Source of the DNA: Roseiarcus sp963726105
Lineage (GTDB): Bacteria; Pseudomonadota; Alphaproteobacteria; Rhizobiales; Beijerinckiaceae
Length of the DNA stretch: 64,000 nt
Direction: 5' to 3'
Assembly: GCA_963726105.1 (NCBI GenBank)
Contig: CAVSBJ010000004.1
Span: 372,001 to 436,000, forward strand
Positions within the stretch are counted from its first letter, which is position 1. Each line of letters opens with the position of its first letter. The notes under the pieces are model-generated. The model did no database searches and was not told the DNA's origin. It saw only the letters and a list, made by a program, of their open reading frames with translations. The translations under genes were made by a program, and so were the position numbers. This document shows, piece after piece, positions 9,140-17,447 of this stretch.

Positions 9140-11656
9140 TCAATTCATCAGGCCCTTGACGGTCTCGATGAGCTGCTTGAGCGAGAAGGGCTTGGGCAGG
9201 AACACGAAGTCCTGGCCCTCGGGCAGATTTCGCGCGAAGGCGTCGTCCGCGTAGCCGGAGACGAAAATGACCTTGGCCGTCAATCCGCGTTTGCGCAGTT
9301 CCGTCAGCATGGTCGGGCCGTCCATTTCCGGCATGATGACGTCCGAAACGATGAGGTCGATCGGCTCGCTTGCGGCCTCAACGACGCGCAAAGCGTCGAG
9401 TCCTGTTTCCGCCTCCAGCACCGTATAGCCGCGCGAAGCGAGCGCGCGCGAGGCAAAAGCGCGCACCGCCTCTTCGTCCTCGACCAAGAGGATCGCGCCC
9501 CGGCCGGTCAGATCCGCGACCGGTTTGGGGGCTTCGGTCTTCACCGGCTCGTCGACGTCGTCGGCGAGGCGCCGAGGAAGCAAAACCCGGAACGTCGCAC
9601 CGGCGCCCGGCTCGCTGTCGCAGAACACATACCCGCCCGTCTGCTTGACGATGCCGTAGACCATCGACAAGCCGAGGCCGGTGCCTTTGCCAACCTCCTT
9701 GGTGGTGAAGAAGGGTTCGAAGATCTTGGCCCGGACCTCGGGCGGAATCCCGTGACCCGTGTCCTCCACCTCGACCAGCACGTAATCCGCGGCGGCGACA
9801 TCCACCTCTTTCAGGCTGCCGCATTCGGCGGCGGGAAAATTGCGCGTGCGCAGCGTGATCTTGCCGCCGTCACGCATGGCGTCGCGCGCATTGACGACGA
9901 GATTGACGATCACCTGCTCGAACTGGTTGAGGTCCGCCTTCACCTGCCACAAGTCGCGGCCATAAATCACGTCGAGCTGGATCTGCTCGCCGACCAGCCG
10001 GCGCAGCAGCATCTGCAATTCCGACAACACGTCGTTGAGCTGCAGCGTCTGGGGACGCAAAGTCTGACGACGCGAAAAGGCAAGCAATTGCCGCACGAGG
10101 CCCGCCGCCCGATTGGCGTTCTGCTTGATTTGCATGATGTCCTGGAAGGACGGGTCGGTCGGGCGGTGATTGGCGAGCAGGAGATCGGAATAGCCGATGA
10201 TCGCGGTCAGCACGTTGTTGAAGTCGTGCGCGACCCCGCCGGCGAGCTGGCCGATGGCCTGCATCTTCTGGCTTTGCACGAGGTTCTCTTGCAGGGTGCG
10301 TTGCTCGGTTGTGTCGAGAGCGAAGAGGGTCGCGCTTGCACCCTCGTCACTCCGCGGATCGGCGGCCGAGACGAAGAGCCGCGCCGAACGCGCGCCGCCC
10401 GCTCCTTCGAGCGAAACGTCGAGGGGCGCGATTTCGCCGTTGCCCTGGGCCGCCGCCTCGATCGATGCGCTTAAAGGCGCGCGATCACGCTCGGCGACAA
10501 GGTCAAAAATCGACAGCCGTCCCTTGGCCGCCTCGGCCTTGGAAGCGGCTTGGGCTAGGCGCGCAAACGCGGCGTTGGGACGCAGCACCGCGCCCACGGC
10601 GTCCACGGCCGCGATCGCGACCGGGGTCGAATTGAAAATGCGGGCGAAGCGCACCTCCGCCGCACGCAGATCTTCGCCCTTGATGTCGCCCGGAGCACGA
10701 TTGATCACCAACGACCGGGACGGGCCCGGCGCGCCTTCGCCGGAGAAGGCGACCTTGTGCAGGATGCGCGCCGGGAGCAGCCGGCCTTGGCGAGGCTTGA
10801 GGTCGACGTCGAATTGCTGCGTCGTTACTTCGCCGGGCGGTCCGGATATGATGGCGAGCATCGCGCCGCCATCTCCGGCGACGATGTCGTCGATCTTGAG
10901 CCGGCCAGCGCTGAACTGGGCGAGATCATAATCGAGCCAGCCCGCGAGCGTCGCGTTCATATGCGCGATCGAGCCGTCAGGCTCGGCGGAGAAAAACCCC
11001 GCCGGCGCATGGTCGAGATAGTCGATCGCGTGCTGTAGATCCTGAAAAAAGGTTTCGTGCCGGTCGTGGTCGCGCGTCTCATCCGAGACCGTCCACACCA
11101 CCAGGCCGTCTCTCGCCATGCCCTCGAGCGGACGAACGCGAATGCGGTACCAGGCGACCTCGCCCTGGCCGCTGGGCGGCGGCGAAAGACGAAGCTCCTC
11201 GCTCGCGCGCCCGCCTGATTTTGCTGCTTGTGAGAGGCGATAAACGGACTCCGAGACGTCCGGCGAGCCTGTGAACAGGCGTTCGATCGGACGCAGGTCG
11301 CTTGCCGCGGGCGCGCCCGAAAGCGCGCGATAGGCTTCGTTGGCGTAGACGATACGCGATTCCCGGTCGGTGACGAGGACGCCGTCCGGATTGGAGTCGG
11401 CGATCGCCTTGGTGGTGTCGAACCGCGCCGCCCGGGTCGGCAGTTGCAACATGCCGAACGCGTAGAGAAGCAATCCGAAGGCGCCGCAGATGGCGAGGAT
11501 GACGATCATCCAGGTCATCAGCGTCGCGCCGATGACGTTCGGCGCAAGCCACACTGCCAAAAGTGCGCCGGCGATGCAGACGAGGAGGATCGTCAGCGCG
11601 ACCGGATTGACGGTTCGCTCGATTCTGTCCACCGGCGGGGGCGGCGGAGATTTCAT
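9140..11656 (-). CDS. cckA: Hybrid sensor histidine kinase CckA
   Basis: 838 residues. Two membrane helices (about 16-69) are followed by PAS domains (from about 85), then a HisKA domain with the phospho-accepting His477 in GGVAHDFNNVLTAIIGYSD. The HATPase domain shows NARD at about 589-592, EDTGHGIPP and GTGLGLSMVYGI. The C-terminal receiver has its Asp at about 772 in LIVSDVIMPEMDG. This order is that of CckA, which drives the CckA-ChpT-CtrA cell-cycle phosphorelay at the inner membrane. The ATG at 11656 gives the usual short N-terminus; upstream extension of the frame is not protein-like. It is divergent from the FliO-like gene. Confidence 0.95.
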   Translation of the reverse strand: MKSPPPPPVDRIERTVNPVALTILLVCIAGALLAVWLAPNVIGATLMTWMIVILAICGAFGLLLYAFGMLQLPTRAARFDTTKAIADSNPDGVLVTDRESRIVYANEAYRALSGAPAASDLRPIERLFTGSPDVSESVYRLSQAAKSGGRASEELRLSPPPSGQGEVAWYRIRVRPLEGMARDGLVVWTVSDETRDHDRHETFFQDLQHAIDYLDHAPAGFFSAEPDGSIAHMNATLAGWLDYDLAQFSAGRLKIDDIVAGDGGAMLAIISGPPGEVTTQQFDVDLKPRQGRLLPARILHKVAFSGEGAPGPSRSLVINRAPGDIKGEDLRAAEVRFARIFNSTPVAIAAVDAVGAVLRPNAAFARLAQAASKAEAAKGRLSIFDLVAERDRAPLSASIEAAAQGNGEIAPLDVSLEGAGGARSARLFVSAADPRSDEGASATLFALDTTEQRTLQENLVQSQKMQAIGQLAGGVAHDFNNVLTAIIGYSDLLLANHRPTDPSFQDIMQIKQNANRAAGLVRQLLAFSRRQTLRPQTLQLNDVLSELQMLLRRLVGEQIQLDVIYGRDLWQVKADLNQFEQVIVNLVVNARDAMRDGGKITLRTRNFPAAECGSLKEVDVAAADYVLVEVEDTGHGIPPEVRAKIFEPFFTTKEVGKGTGLGLSMVYGIVKQTGGYVFCDSEPGAGATFRVLLPRRLADDVDEPVKTEAPKPVADLTGRGAILLVEDEEAVRAFASRALASRGYTVLEAETGLDALRVVEAASEPIDLIVSDVIMPEMDGPTMLTELRKRGLTAKVIFVSGYADDAFARNLPEGQDFVFLPKPFSLKQLIETVKGLMN

Positions 11657-12004
11657 TTGAGGATCAGACCCCCAAGGACATTGGCGTCGGCATGGACCAG
11701 TGCGAGCGCGCTGAGTTGCGGTTGAGCGTGTGCTACCATGGGCCGCGCGCCCTGTCTTGACGGCGGGCCGTTCAAGGAGAGCGAAAGTGCGGTGAGCGCC
11801 GCAGTTTTCAACGGGGTCGCATTTTGTTATGAAATGTGACATCGGCGCGCGTCGATCGGATTCGGTGCGCGCAGGCGGCGCGCCAGACCGGGTCACTGGG
11901 CCGCGCCCGATCTTGCTTCTCGGGCGCCGGGCTAAACCATCGTGCGGCTGGCGAATTGAAGAGCGGTATGTTCTGCGCTCGGCGGCGGAAGTGTTGGATT
12001 GGGC
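11657..12004. other. Divergent intergenic region cckA / FliO-like gene
   Basis: 348 bases with no gene I can support. It must hold the promoters of cckA (minus strand) and the FliO-like gene (plus strand). The stretch around 11815-11845 is locally AT-rich in GC-rich surroundings and is the likeliest promoter zone. I see no clear CtrA site or other named operator. Confidence 0.5.
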
Positions 12005-13156
12005 ATGCAGTGGTTGAATGAGCTTCCGTTCGCGGACAGTCGGGTCCTTCAAATTGGATTCCTTGCGGCTTGCGGCATCGCCGCCCTCGTCGCGCTCGCG
12101 ATTGTTTACCGGCTGACCTTCGCTCATCGGCTGCGTGTGCCGGGTGGACGGACCCGCCAGCCGAGGCTCGGGTTGGTTGACGCGTTCAGCCTGGATGGGC
12201 AGCGGCAGCTTGTGCTGATCCGTCGCGACAACATCGAACATCTGGTCATGATCGGGGGACCGAACGACGTTCTGGTCGAGTCGCAGATCAATCGCGCCGT
12301 GATTCCGGCGCGCGAGAGCAACCAGGCTTCGCCGCTGCTTGTGCCAAGCACGCCGGTACGGCGAACCGAAGCCGCCGCACTCCCTGCGTCACCGGCCGTT
12401 GGGGAACCTCCGCCGAAGATCGCCGCCAAGGTCCCGGCGCCCGCGCCTGTGCCGGCTGCGCCGGCCGCCCCGACCGCGGCGCCGGCGGTTCCGAAGCCGC
12501 CCGCTCCCGCCCAGCCGCCCGCTCCCGTTCCCGATCAACCGGCCGTCCCGATCCAAACGTCCGCGCCCGAATCGGCGCGCGCAGCCTCCGCTCCGCCGGC
12601 CGCGACACAAGCAGCGGAGCCCGCTCGACCGGCGCCGGCGAGTCCGCCGCCGCGTCAGGCGGACCCGTCGCGCCCCGCCCAAGTGCGTGCGACCATGCCC
12701 CCGCCGATCATCCCCGGCAACGCCTCGCCGAATCGCGGGGCGCCGGGGCGCGCTACGGAAACAGCTCCCGCACGAGGCGCGGGCAATCCCCCGGGCCCGT
12801 CTCCTGTCGCGCCGGCGCCTCCGCGGCGTCCGGAGAAGGCAGAACCGGCGGTCGCGGGCTCGAAAGCTGAGTCAATCGCTCCAATCGCGAAAGCGGAGCC
12901 GCCCGCGGCGCCAACGGTGTCGAGCGTCCCGCCGGCCAGCGCGGCTTTGGCCCAGGCGCGGCCTGCGCCGAAGCCGGTCCAGTCGGCGTCGGGACCCGAC
13001 TGGGCGCGAAAATCAGCTGATGTTCGCCCGCCGGTGGACAAGACGAACGCGGCCTCGAGCGGCAAACCCGCGTCCAAAGTCGATGACCCCTTTGCCGATC
13101 TCGATTCGCTCGAGGCCGAGATGGCGCGTCTGCTTGGCCGCGAAAAATCTGATTGA
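12005..13156 (+). CDS. FliO-like membrane protein with long Pro/Ala-rich tail
   Basis: 383 residues. One transmembrane helix (about 17-38, LQIGFLAACGIAALVALAIV) is followed by a FliO-like cytoplasmic module, GLVDAFSLDGQRQLVLIRR then NIEHLVMIGGPNDVLVE. After that come about 260 residues dominated by Pro, Ala, Arg and Glu, presumably disordered, ending with an acidic DPFADLDSLEAEMARLLG helix. Equivalents next to dksA or cckA in Rhizobiales are often annotated FliO, but no other flagellar gene is here, so a flagellar role is doubtful. The ATG at 12005 is preferred over a TTG two codons earlier. Confidence 0.75.
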   Translation: MQWLNELPFADSRVLQIGFLAACGIAALVALAIVYRLTFAHRLRVPGGRTRQPRLGLVDAFSLDGQRQLVLIRRDNIEHLVMIGGPNDVLVESQINRAVIPARESNQASPLLVPSTPVRRTEAAALPASPAVGEPPPKIAAKVPAPAPVPAAPAAPTAAPAVPKPPAPAQPPAPVPDQPAVPIQTSAPESARAASAPPAATQAAEPARPAPASPPPRQADPSRPAQVRATMPPPIIPGNASPNRGAPGRATETAPARGAGNPPGPSPVAPAPPRRPEKAEPAVAGSKAESIAPIAKAEPPAAPTVSSVPPASAALAQARPAPKPVQSASGPDWARKSADVRPPVDKTNAASSGKPASKVDDPFADLDSLEAEMARLLGREKSD

Positions 13157-13298
13157 CCGGGGCCGCCGCTGAGGCGGTCGATCGTGGTCGAAGACGGCGT
13201 CAGCAATCCCTCGAACCGCGTCGACCACATTTTTCGCGTAAGCGGCGCTGACGGCCTGGCGGCTTAGCCGTCGTCCCCCGCGACCGGTCAAAAGCAAA

Positions 13299-13715
13299 TC
13301 ACTCGTCGCGATAAATCCGCTCACGTCGTTCGTGGCGCTCCTGCGCCTCGACCGAGAGAGTCGCGATCGGACGCGCGTCGAGGCGCCTGAGCGAGATGGG
13401 ATCGCCGGTTTCGACGCAATAGCCGTAAGAACCGTCGTCGATGCGGGCGAGCGCGGCCTCGATCTTGGAGATGAGTTTGCGCTGCCGGTCACGGGCGCGA
13501 AGCTCGATCGCTCGGTCGGTTTCCGACGATGCGCGGTCGGCGAAGTCTGGGTGGTTTTCGCTTTCCTGTTGCAGGGCGGCCAGCGTGTCGCGGCTCTCGG
13601 CCAGAATCAATTCGCGCCAGGCGATCAGCTTGCGGCGGAAGTATTCGCGTTGCCGGTCGTTCATGAACGGTTCGTCGTCCGACGGCCTGTAACTCTCAAC
13701 GGACACGTCGTTCAT
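13299..13715 (-). CDS. dksA: DksA-family RNA polymerase-binding factor (zinc-less type)
   Basis: 138 residues: an N-terminal coiled-coil (about 25-95, DRQREYFRRKLIAWRELIL onwards) and a C-terminal globular domain, YGYCVETGDPISLRRLDA then IATLSVEAQERHERRE. DksA binds in the polymerase secondary channel and mediates ppGpp control. The usual four-Cys zinc finger is reduced to one Cys, as is common in Rhizobiales DksA. The ATG at 13715 has AAGGA seven bases upstream, which settles the start against the longer open frame. Confidence 0.92.
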   Translation of the reverse strand: MNDVSVESYRPSDDEPFMNDRQREYFRRKLIAWRELILAESRDTLAALQQESENHPDFADRASSETDRAIELRARDRQRKLISKIEAALARIDDGSYGYCVETGDPISLRRLDARPIATLSVEAQERHERRERIYRDE

Positions 13716-13947
13716 TGGCGATCCTTGTTTACGCGTGGAATTTCGCGGCCTTATAGCGATCGATCGGCGAAGGAACAATGACAATCCTCACCGATCGCGC
13801 CGCGACCGACCAACCGGCATTGGGGGGCGATGCGAAGCGGCTGGGAGCTATTTGCCGCAAGAGGCTTGCCAGAGGGTAAAGACGGTCTCACGTTCAACCG
13901 CCGGGATGGGTCCGAGCGAGGGCGCTCGGCGCCGGCGAGGGATCGCC

Positions 13948-14373
13948 ATGTATAAGCGTATCGTTCTCGCGGTCGATCTTCTGGAGCCGACGCCAAGTCC
14001 GAAGGGGCTGGCGCAGGCGGTGGAGCTGGCGAAGATGGGCGACGGCGAATTGAGGCTGGTCAATGTCCAGCCGGTCATGCCGGCCACGTTCATGGAATAT
14101 GTGCCGGTCGATTTCGATGTCGAGCAGTCGAAGCGGGCCAAGGAGGCGCTCGACGCGATTCTCGGCAGCGTCGATCTGCCGCCCGAGCGCAAGAGCGCCG
14201 TGACGCGGGCGGGCGGAATTTATCACGAGCTTCTACAGGAAGCGTCCGAATGGGACGCCGACCTCATCGTTGTCGGTTCGCATCGTCCTGTGATGTCGGA
14301 TTACCTATTGGGCTCGAACGCCAAGACCATCGTGCGCCATGCGCAATGCTCGGTGCTGGTGGTGAGGGAATGA
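13948..14373 (+). CDS. Universal stress protein (UspA family)
   Basis: 141 residues, one USP domain. It opens MYKRIVLAVDLLEP and has the ATP-binding loop GSHRPVMSDYLLGSNAKTI followed by VRHAQCSVLVVR, close to the G-2x-G-9x-G(S/T) signature of ATP-binding USPs. It is a soluble stress-response protein of unspecified function. A GAGG ribosome site lies before the ATG. It is divergent from dksA and converges on the VWA gene. Confidence 0.92.
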   Translation: MYKRIVLAVDLLEPTPSPKGLAQAVELAKMGDGELRLVNVQPVMPATFMEYVPVDFDVEQSKRAKEALDAILGSVDLPPERKSAVTRAGGIYHELLQEASEWDADLIVVGSHRPVMSDYLLGSNAKTIVRHAQCSVLVVRE

Positions 14374-14403
14374 CGCGCGGCGCCGCTTGGTAAGGCGCAA
14401 GCG

Positions 14404-15579
14404 TCAGGCGGCCAGCGCCCGCATCGCCGCTTCGACACCGTCGGGAGTCAGCGGAAACATGCGATGGTGAAAGATCTCGGCGATCATACTTGTCGACAGG
14501 GAATGATTCCAGGCGCCCGCCGGCGTCGGATTGATCCACACGGTCCGCGGCCATGCGAGAATCGCCCGCTCGAGCCACACCCGTCCCGGTTCCGGATTGA
14601 GATGCTCGACCGAGCCGCCGGGCGCCATGATTTCGTGCGGGCTCATCGAGGCGTCGCCGATGAAAACGACGCGATAATCGCGCTGGTAGGAATTGATGAG
14701 CTCGCGCGTCGGCACCCGCTCGTCGTGCCGGCGGCGATTGTTCTTCCATACGCTCTCGTAGAGGCAGTTGTGGAAGTAGAAATGCTCGAGCCGCTTGAAC
14801 TGGCTTTTCGCCGCGGAGAACAGCTGCTCGGCCGCTTCCACGTGCCAATCCATCGAGCCGCCGACGTCGAGAAACAGGAGCACCTTGACGGCGTTGCGAC
14901 GTTCGGGCCTGAGCTGAACGTCGATATAGCCTTTGTCTGCGGTCGACCGGATCGTGCCGTCAAGATCGAGTTCTTCCGCGGCGCCTTCGCGCGCGAATCG
15001 CCGAAGCCGTCTGAGCGCCACCTTGATATTGCGCGGCCCGAGTTCCGCATCGCCGTCGAAGTCCTTGAAGTCCCGGCGATCCCAGACCTTGACGGCGCTG
15101 CCTCGGCGACCTTTTTCCTGGCCGATGCGCACCCCTTCAGGATGGTCGCCATAGGCGCCGAAGGGCGACGTCCCGCCTGTGCCGATCCATTTCGAGCCGC
15201 CCTGGTGGCGGCCCTTCTGCTCGGCGAGGCGCTCGCGGAGCGTCTCCATCAGCTTGTCGAAGCCAAGCTTCTCGATCTGAGCTCGCTCCTCGGGACTGAG
15301 ATAGCGCTCGATCATTCTGCGCAGCCATTCCTCCGGCAGGTCCTTGGCCTCGACCGCGGCGGCGACGCTGAGAACGCCCTGGAACGTCGCGGCGAAGACG
15401 ACGTCGAACCGGTCCAGATTGCGCTCGTCCTTGACCAGGAGCGCGCGCGCAAGGCGATAGAACTCGTCGACCGACTTCTCGGCGAGATCGCCTTCGAGCG
15501 CCCGCATGAGGTCGAGATATTCGCGCGGCGTCGCCGGCACGTGCGCCTGACGGAGATTGGCGAAAAACTCAAGGAACAT
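14404..15579 (-). CDS. CoxE-type VWA domain protein
   Basis: 391 residues. The N-terminal two thirds are the helical CoxE-family region (MFLEFFANLRQAHVPATPRE, characteristic). The C-terminal VWA domain has a MIDAS motif in LLFLDVGGSMDWHVE (DxGxS). Proteins of this family pair with MoxR-type AAA+ ATPases to insert or activate metal centres, for instance in CO dehydrogenase. The matching ATPase at 8194-9039 is on the same strand but about 5 kb away. An AGGA ribosome site is eight bases before the ATG. Confidence 0.9.
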   Translation of the reverse strand: MFLEFFANLRQAHVPATPREYLDLMRALEGDLAEKSVDEFYRLARALLVKDERNLDRFDVVFAATFQGVLSVAAAVEAKDLPEEWLRRMIERYLSPEERAQIEKLGFDKLMETLRERLAEQKGRHQGGSKWIGTGGTSPFGAYGDHPEGVRIGQEKGRRGSAVKVWDRRDFKDFDGDAELGPRNIKVALRRLRRFAREGAAEELDLDGTIRSTADKGYIDVQLRPERRNAVKVLLFLDVGGSMDWHVEAAEQLFSAAKSQFKRLEHFYFHNCLYESVWKNNRRRHDERVPTRELINSYQRDYRVVFIGDASMSPHEIMAPGGSVEHLNPEPGRVWLERAILAWPRTVWINPTPAGAWNHSLSTSMIAEIFHHRMFPLTPDGVEAAMRALAA

Positions 15580-15653
15580 GGCCGCGATCCTAGCGCGCGC
15601 GGTCGCGGGCGTGCAATGCTTGCCGCGCGTCCGGTCGCGCCAGGTGTCGTCTC

Positions 15654-16514
15654 ATGTCGGTTGTGGTCGAGCGTCGAGGATTTTCGCTGCCGCTGGGCGT
15701 CAGTCCGGAGGCGGAGATTGTCGCCGTGGGCGACATTCACGGGCGAAGCGATCTCCTCGCCGCGCTCATCGACGAGGCGGCGCGGGAGCCCAGGCTGCGC
15801 GACAGGCGCACGATCGTTTTTCTCGGAGACCTGGTCGACCGCGGATCCGACAGTCTCGGCGCGATCGATCTTGCGATGGCCGCGAAAGCCCGCGTCGGCG
15901 CCGACGAGGCGATCGCGCTCATGGGCAACCACGAGACGATGATGCGGCTCGCGCTCGATCCCGAGACCCCCTGGGACGACGCGATCGACGCGTTTGACAC
16001 CTGGATCGCCAATGGCGGCGACCGGACTTTGCCGCAGTTTCTCAAAAGCGAGGAGCCGCGCGAGTCTCTCGACGATCTCCTGATCGAGGCCCGCGCCTCG
16101 CTTCCGCCGCGCATCCGCGCCTGGCTCTCGTCGTTACGGCCAAGCTGGCGCTCCGGCCACATTCTGTTCGTCCACGCGGGAATCAACCCGCAGGTCGAAC
16201 TCGAAACTTTTCTTGCCGTTCCCTGGAACACCCCGCTCGCCAAGCTCGACGAAGATCGTCACTGGGCCTGGGTGCGCCGGCCATTCCTCGATCATCGGTC
16301 GATTGCCGGCTTTGGCGGGTTCTTCGTCGTTCACGGCCACACGCCGAACGACGCCCGTCGCGATCCCTCGCACGCGGATCAAATCGCTCAATTCCGCCTC
16401 AATCTCGATGCGGGTTCGGCGATGACCGGGGTCGCCAAAATGGCGGTGATTCGCGACAGCCAGGCGGAGGTGATCAGCGCAGGCGGATCGGCCAAGTGGA
16501 AGCTTAGAGGATAA
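15654..16514 (+). CDS. PPP-family metallophosphoesterase (serine/threonine phosphatase type)
   Basis: 286 residues with all metal-site motifs of the PPP family: VAVGDIHGRSDLL, FLGDLVDRGSDS, LMGNHETMM and VVHGHTPND. Bacterial members resemble lambda phosphatase or diadenosine tetraphosphatase, and the substrate is open. It is divergent from the VWA gene with 74 bases between, so the two may share a regulatory region. No signal peptide; cytoplasmic. Confidence 0.9.
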   Translation: MSVVVERRGFSLPLGVSPEAEIVAVGDIHGRSDLLAALIDEAAREPRLRDRRTIVFLGDLVDRGSDSLGAIDLAMAAKARVGADEAIALMGNHETMMRLALDPETPWDDAIDAFDTWIANGGDRTLPQFLKSEEPRESLDDLLIEARASLPPRIRAWLSSLRPSWRSGHILFVHAGINPQVELETFLAVPWNTPLAKLDEDRHWAWVRRPFLDHRSIAGFGGFFVVHGHTPNDARRDPSHADQIAQFRLNLDAGSAMTGVAKMAVIRDSQAEVISAGGSAKWKLRG

Positions 16515-16717
16515 ACGTCGGTAACGGTTTCGTCATCTGCGAAGTGGGTGAGATAGCCCGCTCCTTGATCGTCACTGTAAAAAAAACACGAAATCGTCGC
16601 AGACGTCGAATAAACTGCACGCTTCGACCGTTATCGCTCGATGCCCAGGGCTGAGGCCGGGTTGATGGCGCGGGCGTCGCGACAATCAATTTTGATAAAC
16701 CACGCGGAGAGTCGAAA

Positions 16718-17344
16718 ATGAAACTGAAGTTGCCCCAAGCCCTGGTCGGCGCCACGGCCTCCCTGGTGTTCCTCGGAATCGCGGTCTCATCTTCCGCGCA
16801 AGCGGCGGAGATGGTCCATGTGCGTGGGACGATTGTCGGTCTCGAGGGATCGACGCTTACGGTGAAGACCCGCGAGGGTCCGACCAGCGCGGTGGCGCTC
16901 AAACCCGGCTTCAAGGTTGCGGGCATCGCCAAGGCGTCGGTCGAGGACATCAAGCCGGGGGATTTCGTCGGCATCGCCTCGCTTCCCACTTCGTCCGGGG
17001 GAGACGGGGCGGTTGAGGTGCTGGTCTTTCCGCCTGCGATGAAAGGCACTGGCGAGGGCAGCTATCCTTGGGACCTGAAGCCAAAAAGCTCGATGACCAA
17101 TGCGACCGTCACCAACGCGGTCAAGGGTGTCGACGGTCGGACGCTCGATCTCACCTATAGCGGCGGCAAGGAGAAGAAGATCTCGATCCCCGACGGCACC
17201 CCGATCGTCACGTTCAGCCCCGCGACCGAGGCGGATCTCAAGCCCGGCGCGACCGTCTTCGTGCCCGCCCAAAAGGGCGGCGACGGCGCGCTTGCGGCGG
17301 GTTTCGTCGCCGTCGGCACGAACGGCGTCGACCCGCCGATGTGA
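16718..17344 (+). CDS. Secreted protein, DUF5666-like
   Basis: 208 residues with a clear signal peptide (LVFLGIAVSSSAQAAE, cleavage about residue 30). The mature part is beta-rich with two similar halves: VRGTIVGLEGSTLTVKTRE then DIKPGDFVGIA, and VKGVDGRTLDLTYSGG then DLKPGATVFVP. This resembles the OB-like repeats of DUF5666 proteins. Function unknown; periplasmic. GGAG lies before the ATG. It is followed after about 65 bases by a perfect palindrome and the amidohydrolase gene. Confidence 0.75.
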   Translation: MKLKLPQALVGATASLVFLGIAVSSSAQAAEMVHVRGTIVGLEGSTLTVKTREGPTSAVALKPGFKVAGIAKASVEDIKPGDFVGIASLPTSSGGDGAVEVLVFPPAMKGTGEGSYPWDLKPKSSMTNATVTNAVKGVDGRTLDLTYSGGKEKKISIPDGTPIVTFSPATEADLKPGATVFVPAQKGGDGALAAGFVAVGTNGVDPPM

Positions 17345-17408
17345 ACGGATAAGGAAAACCGCGCCGTCGGCGATCTGCGGCCTCGCCCCCGATTGACATG
17401 AGCCTCAC

Positions 17409-17430
17409 CCGGTTCCCAATTGGGAACCGG
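17409..17430. promoter_or_regulatory. Perfect 22-bp palindrome, candidate operator
   Basis: CCGGTTCCCAA / TTGGGAACCGG reads identically on both strands with no spacer. It ends 17 bases before the ATG of the amidohydrolase gene at 17448, just ahead of its GAAAGGGCGGG ribosome site. A spacer-less palindrome suits a dimeric repressor site better than a hairpin terminator, and no T-tract follows. No adjacent regulator gene is visible. Confidence 0.55.
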
Positions 17431-17447
17431 CTGAAAGGGCGGGCGCG

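Noticed and set aside
8170..10474. Two long plus-strand open frames opposite MoxR and cckA
   Set aside because: Mirror images of conserved genes; composition typical of antisense GC-rich frames.
11657..12241. Extending cckA upstream to 12241
   Set aside because: The added 195 codons lack any domain and precede the normal CckA N-terminus with its two membrane helices.
12005..13156. Taking the FliO-like gene as proof of a flagellar cluster
   Set aside because: No other flagellar gene is present in 64 kb, and the long tail is unlike FliO.
14464..15942. Long open plus-strand frame (about 492 codons) opposite the VWA gene
   Set aside because: Antisense shadow of a clear CoxE-type protein; no recognisable motif.
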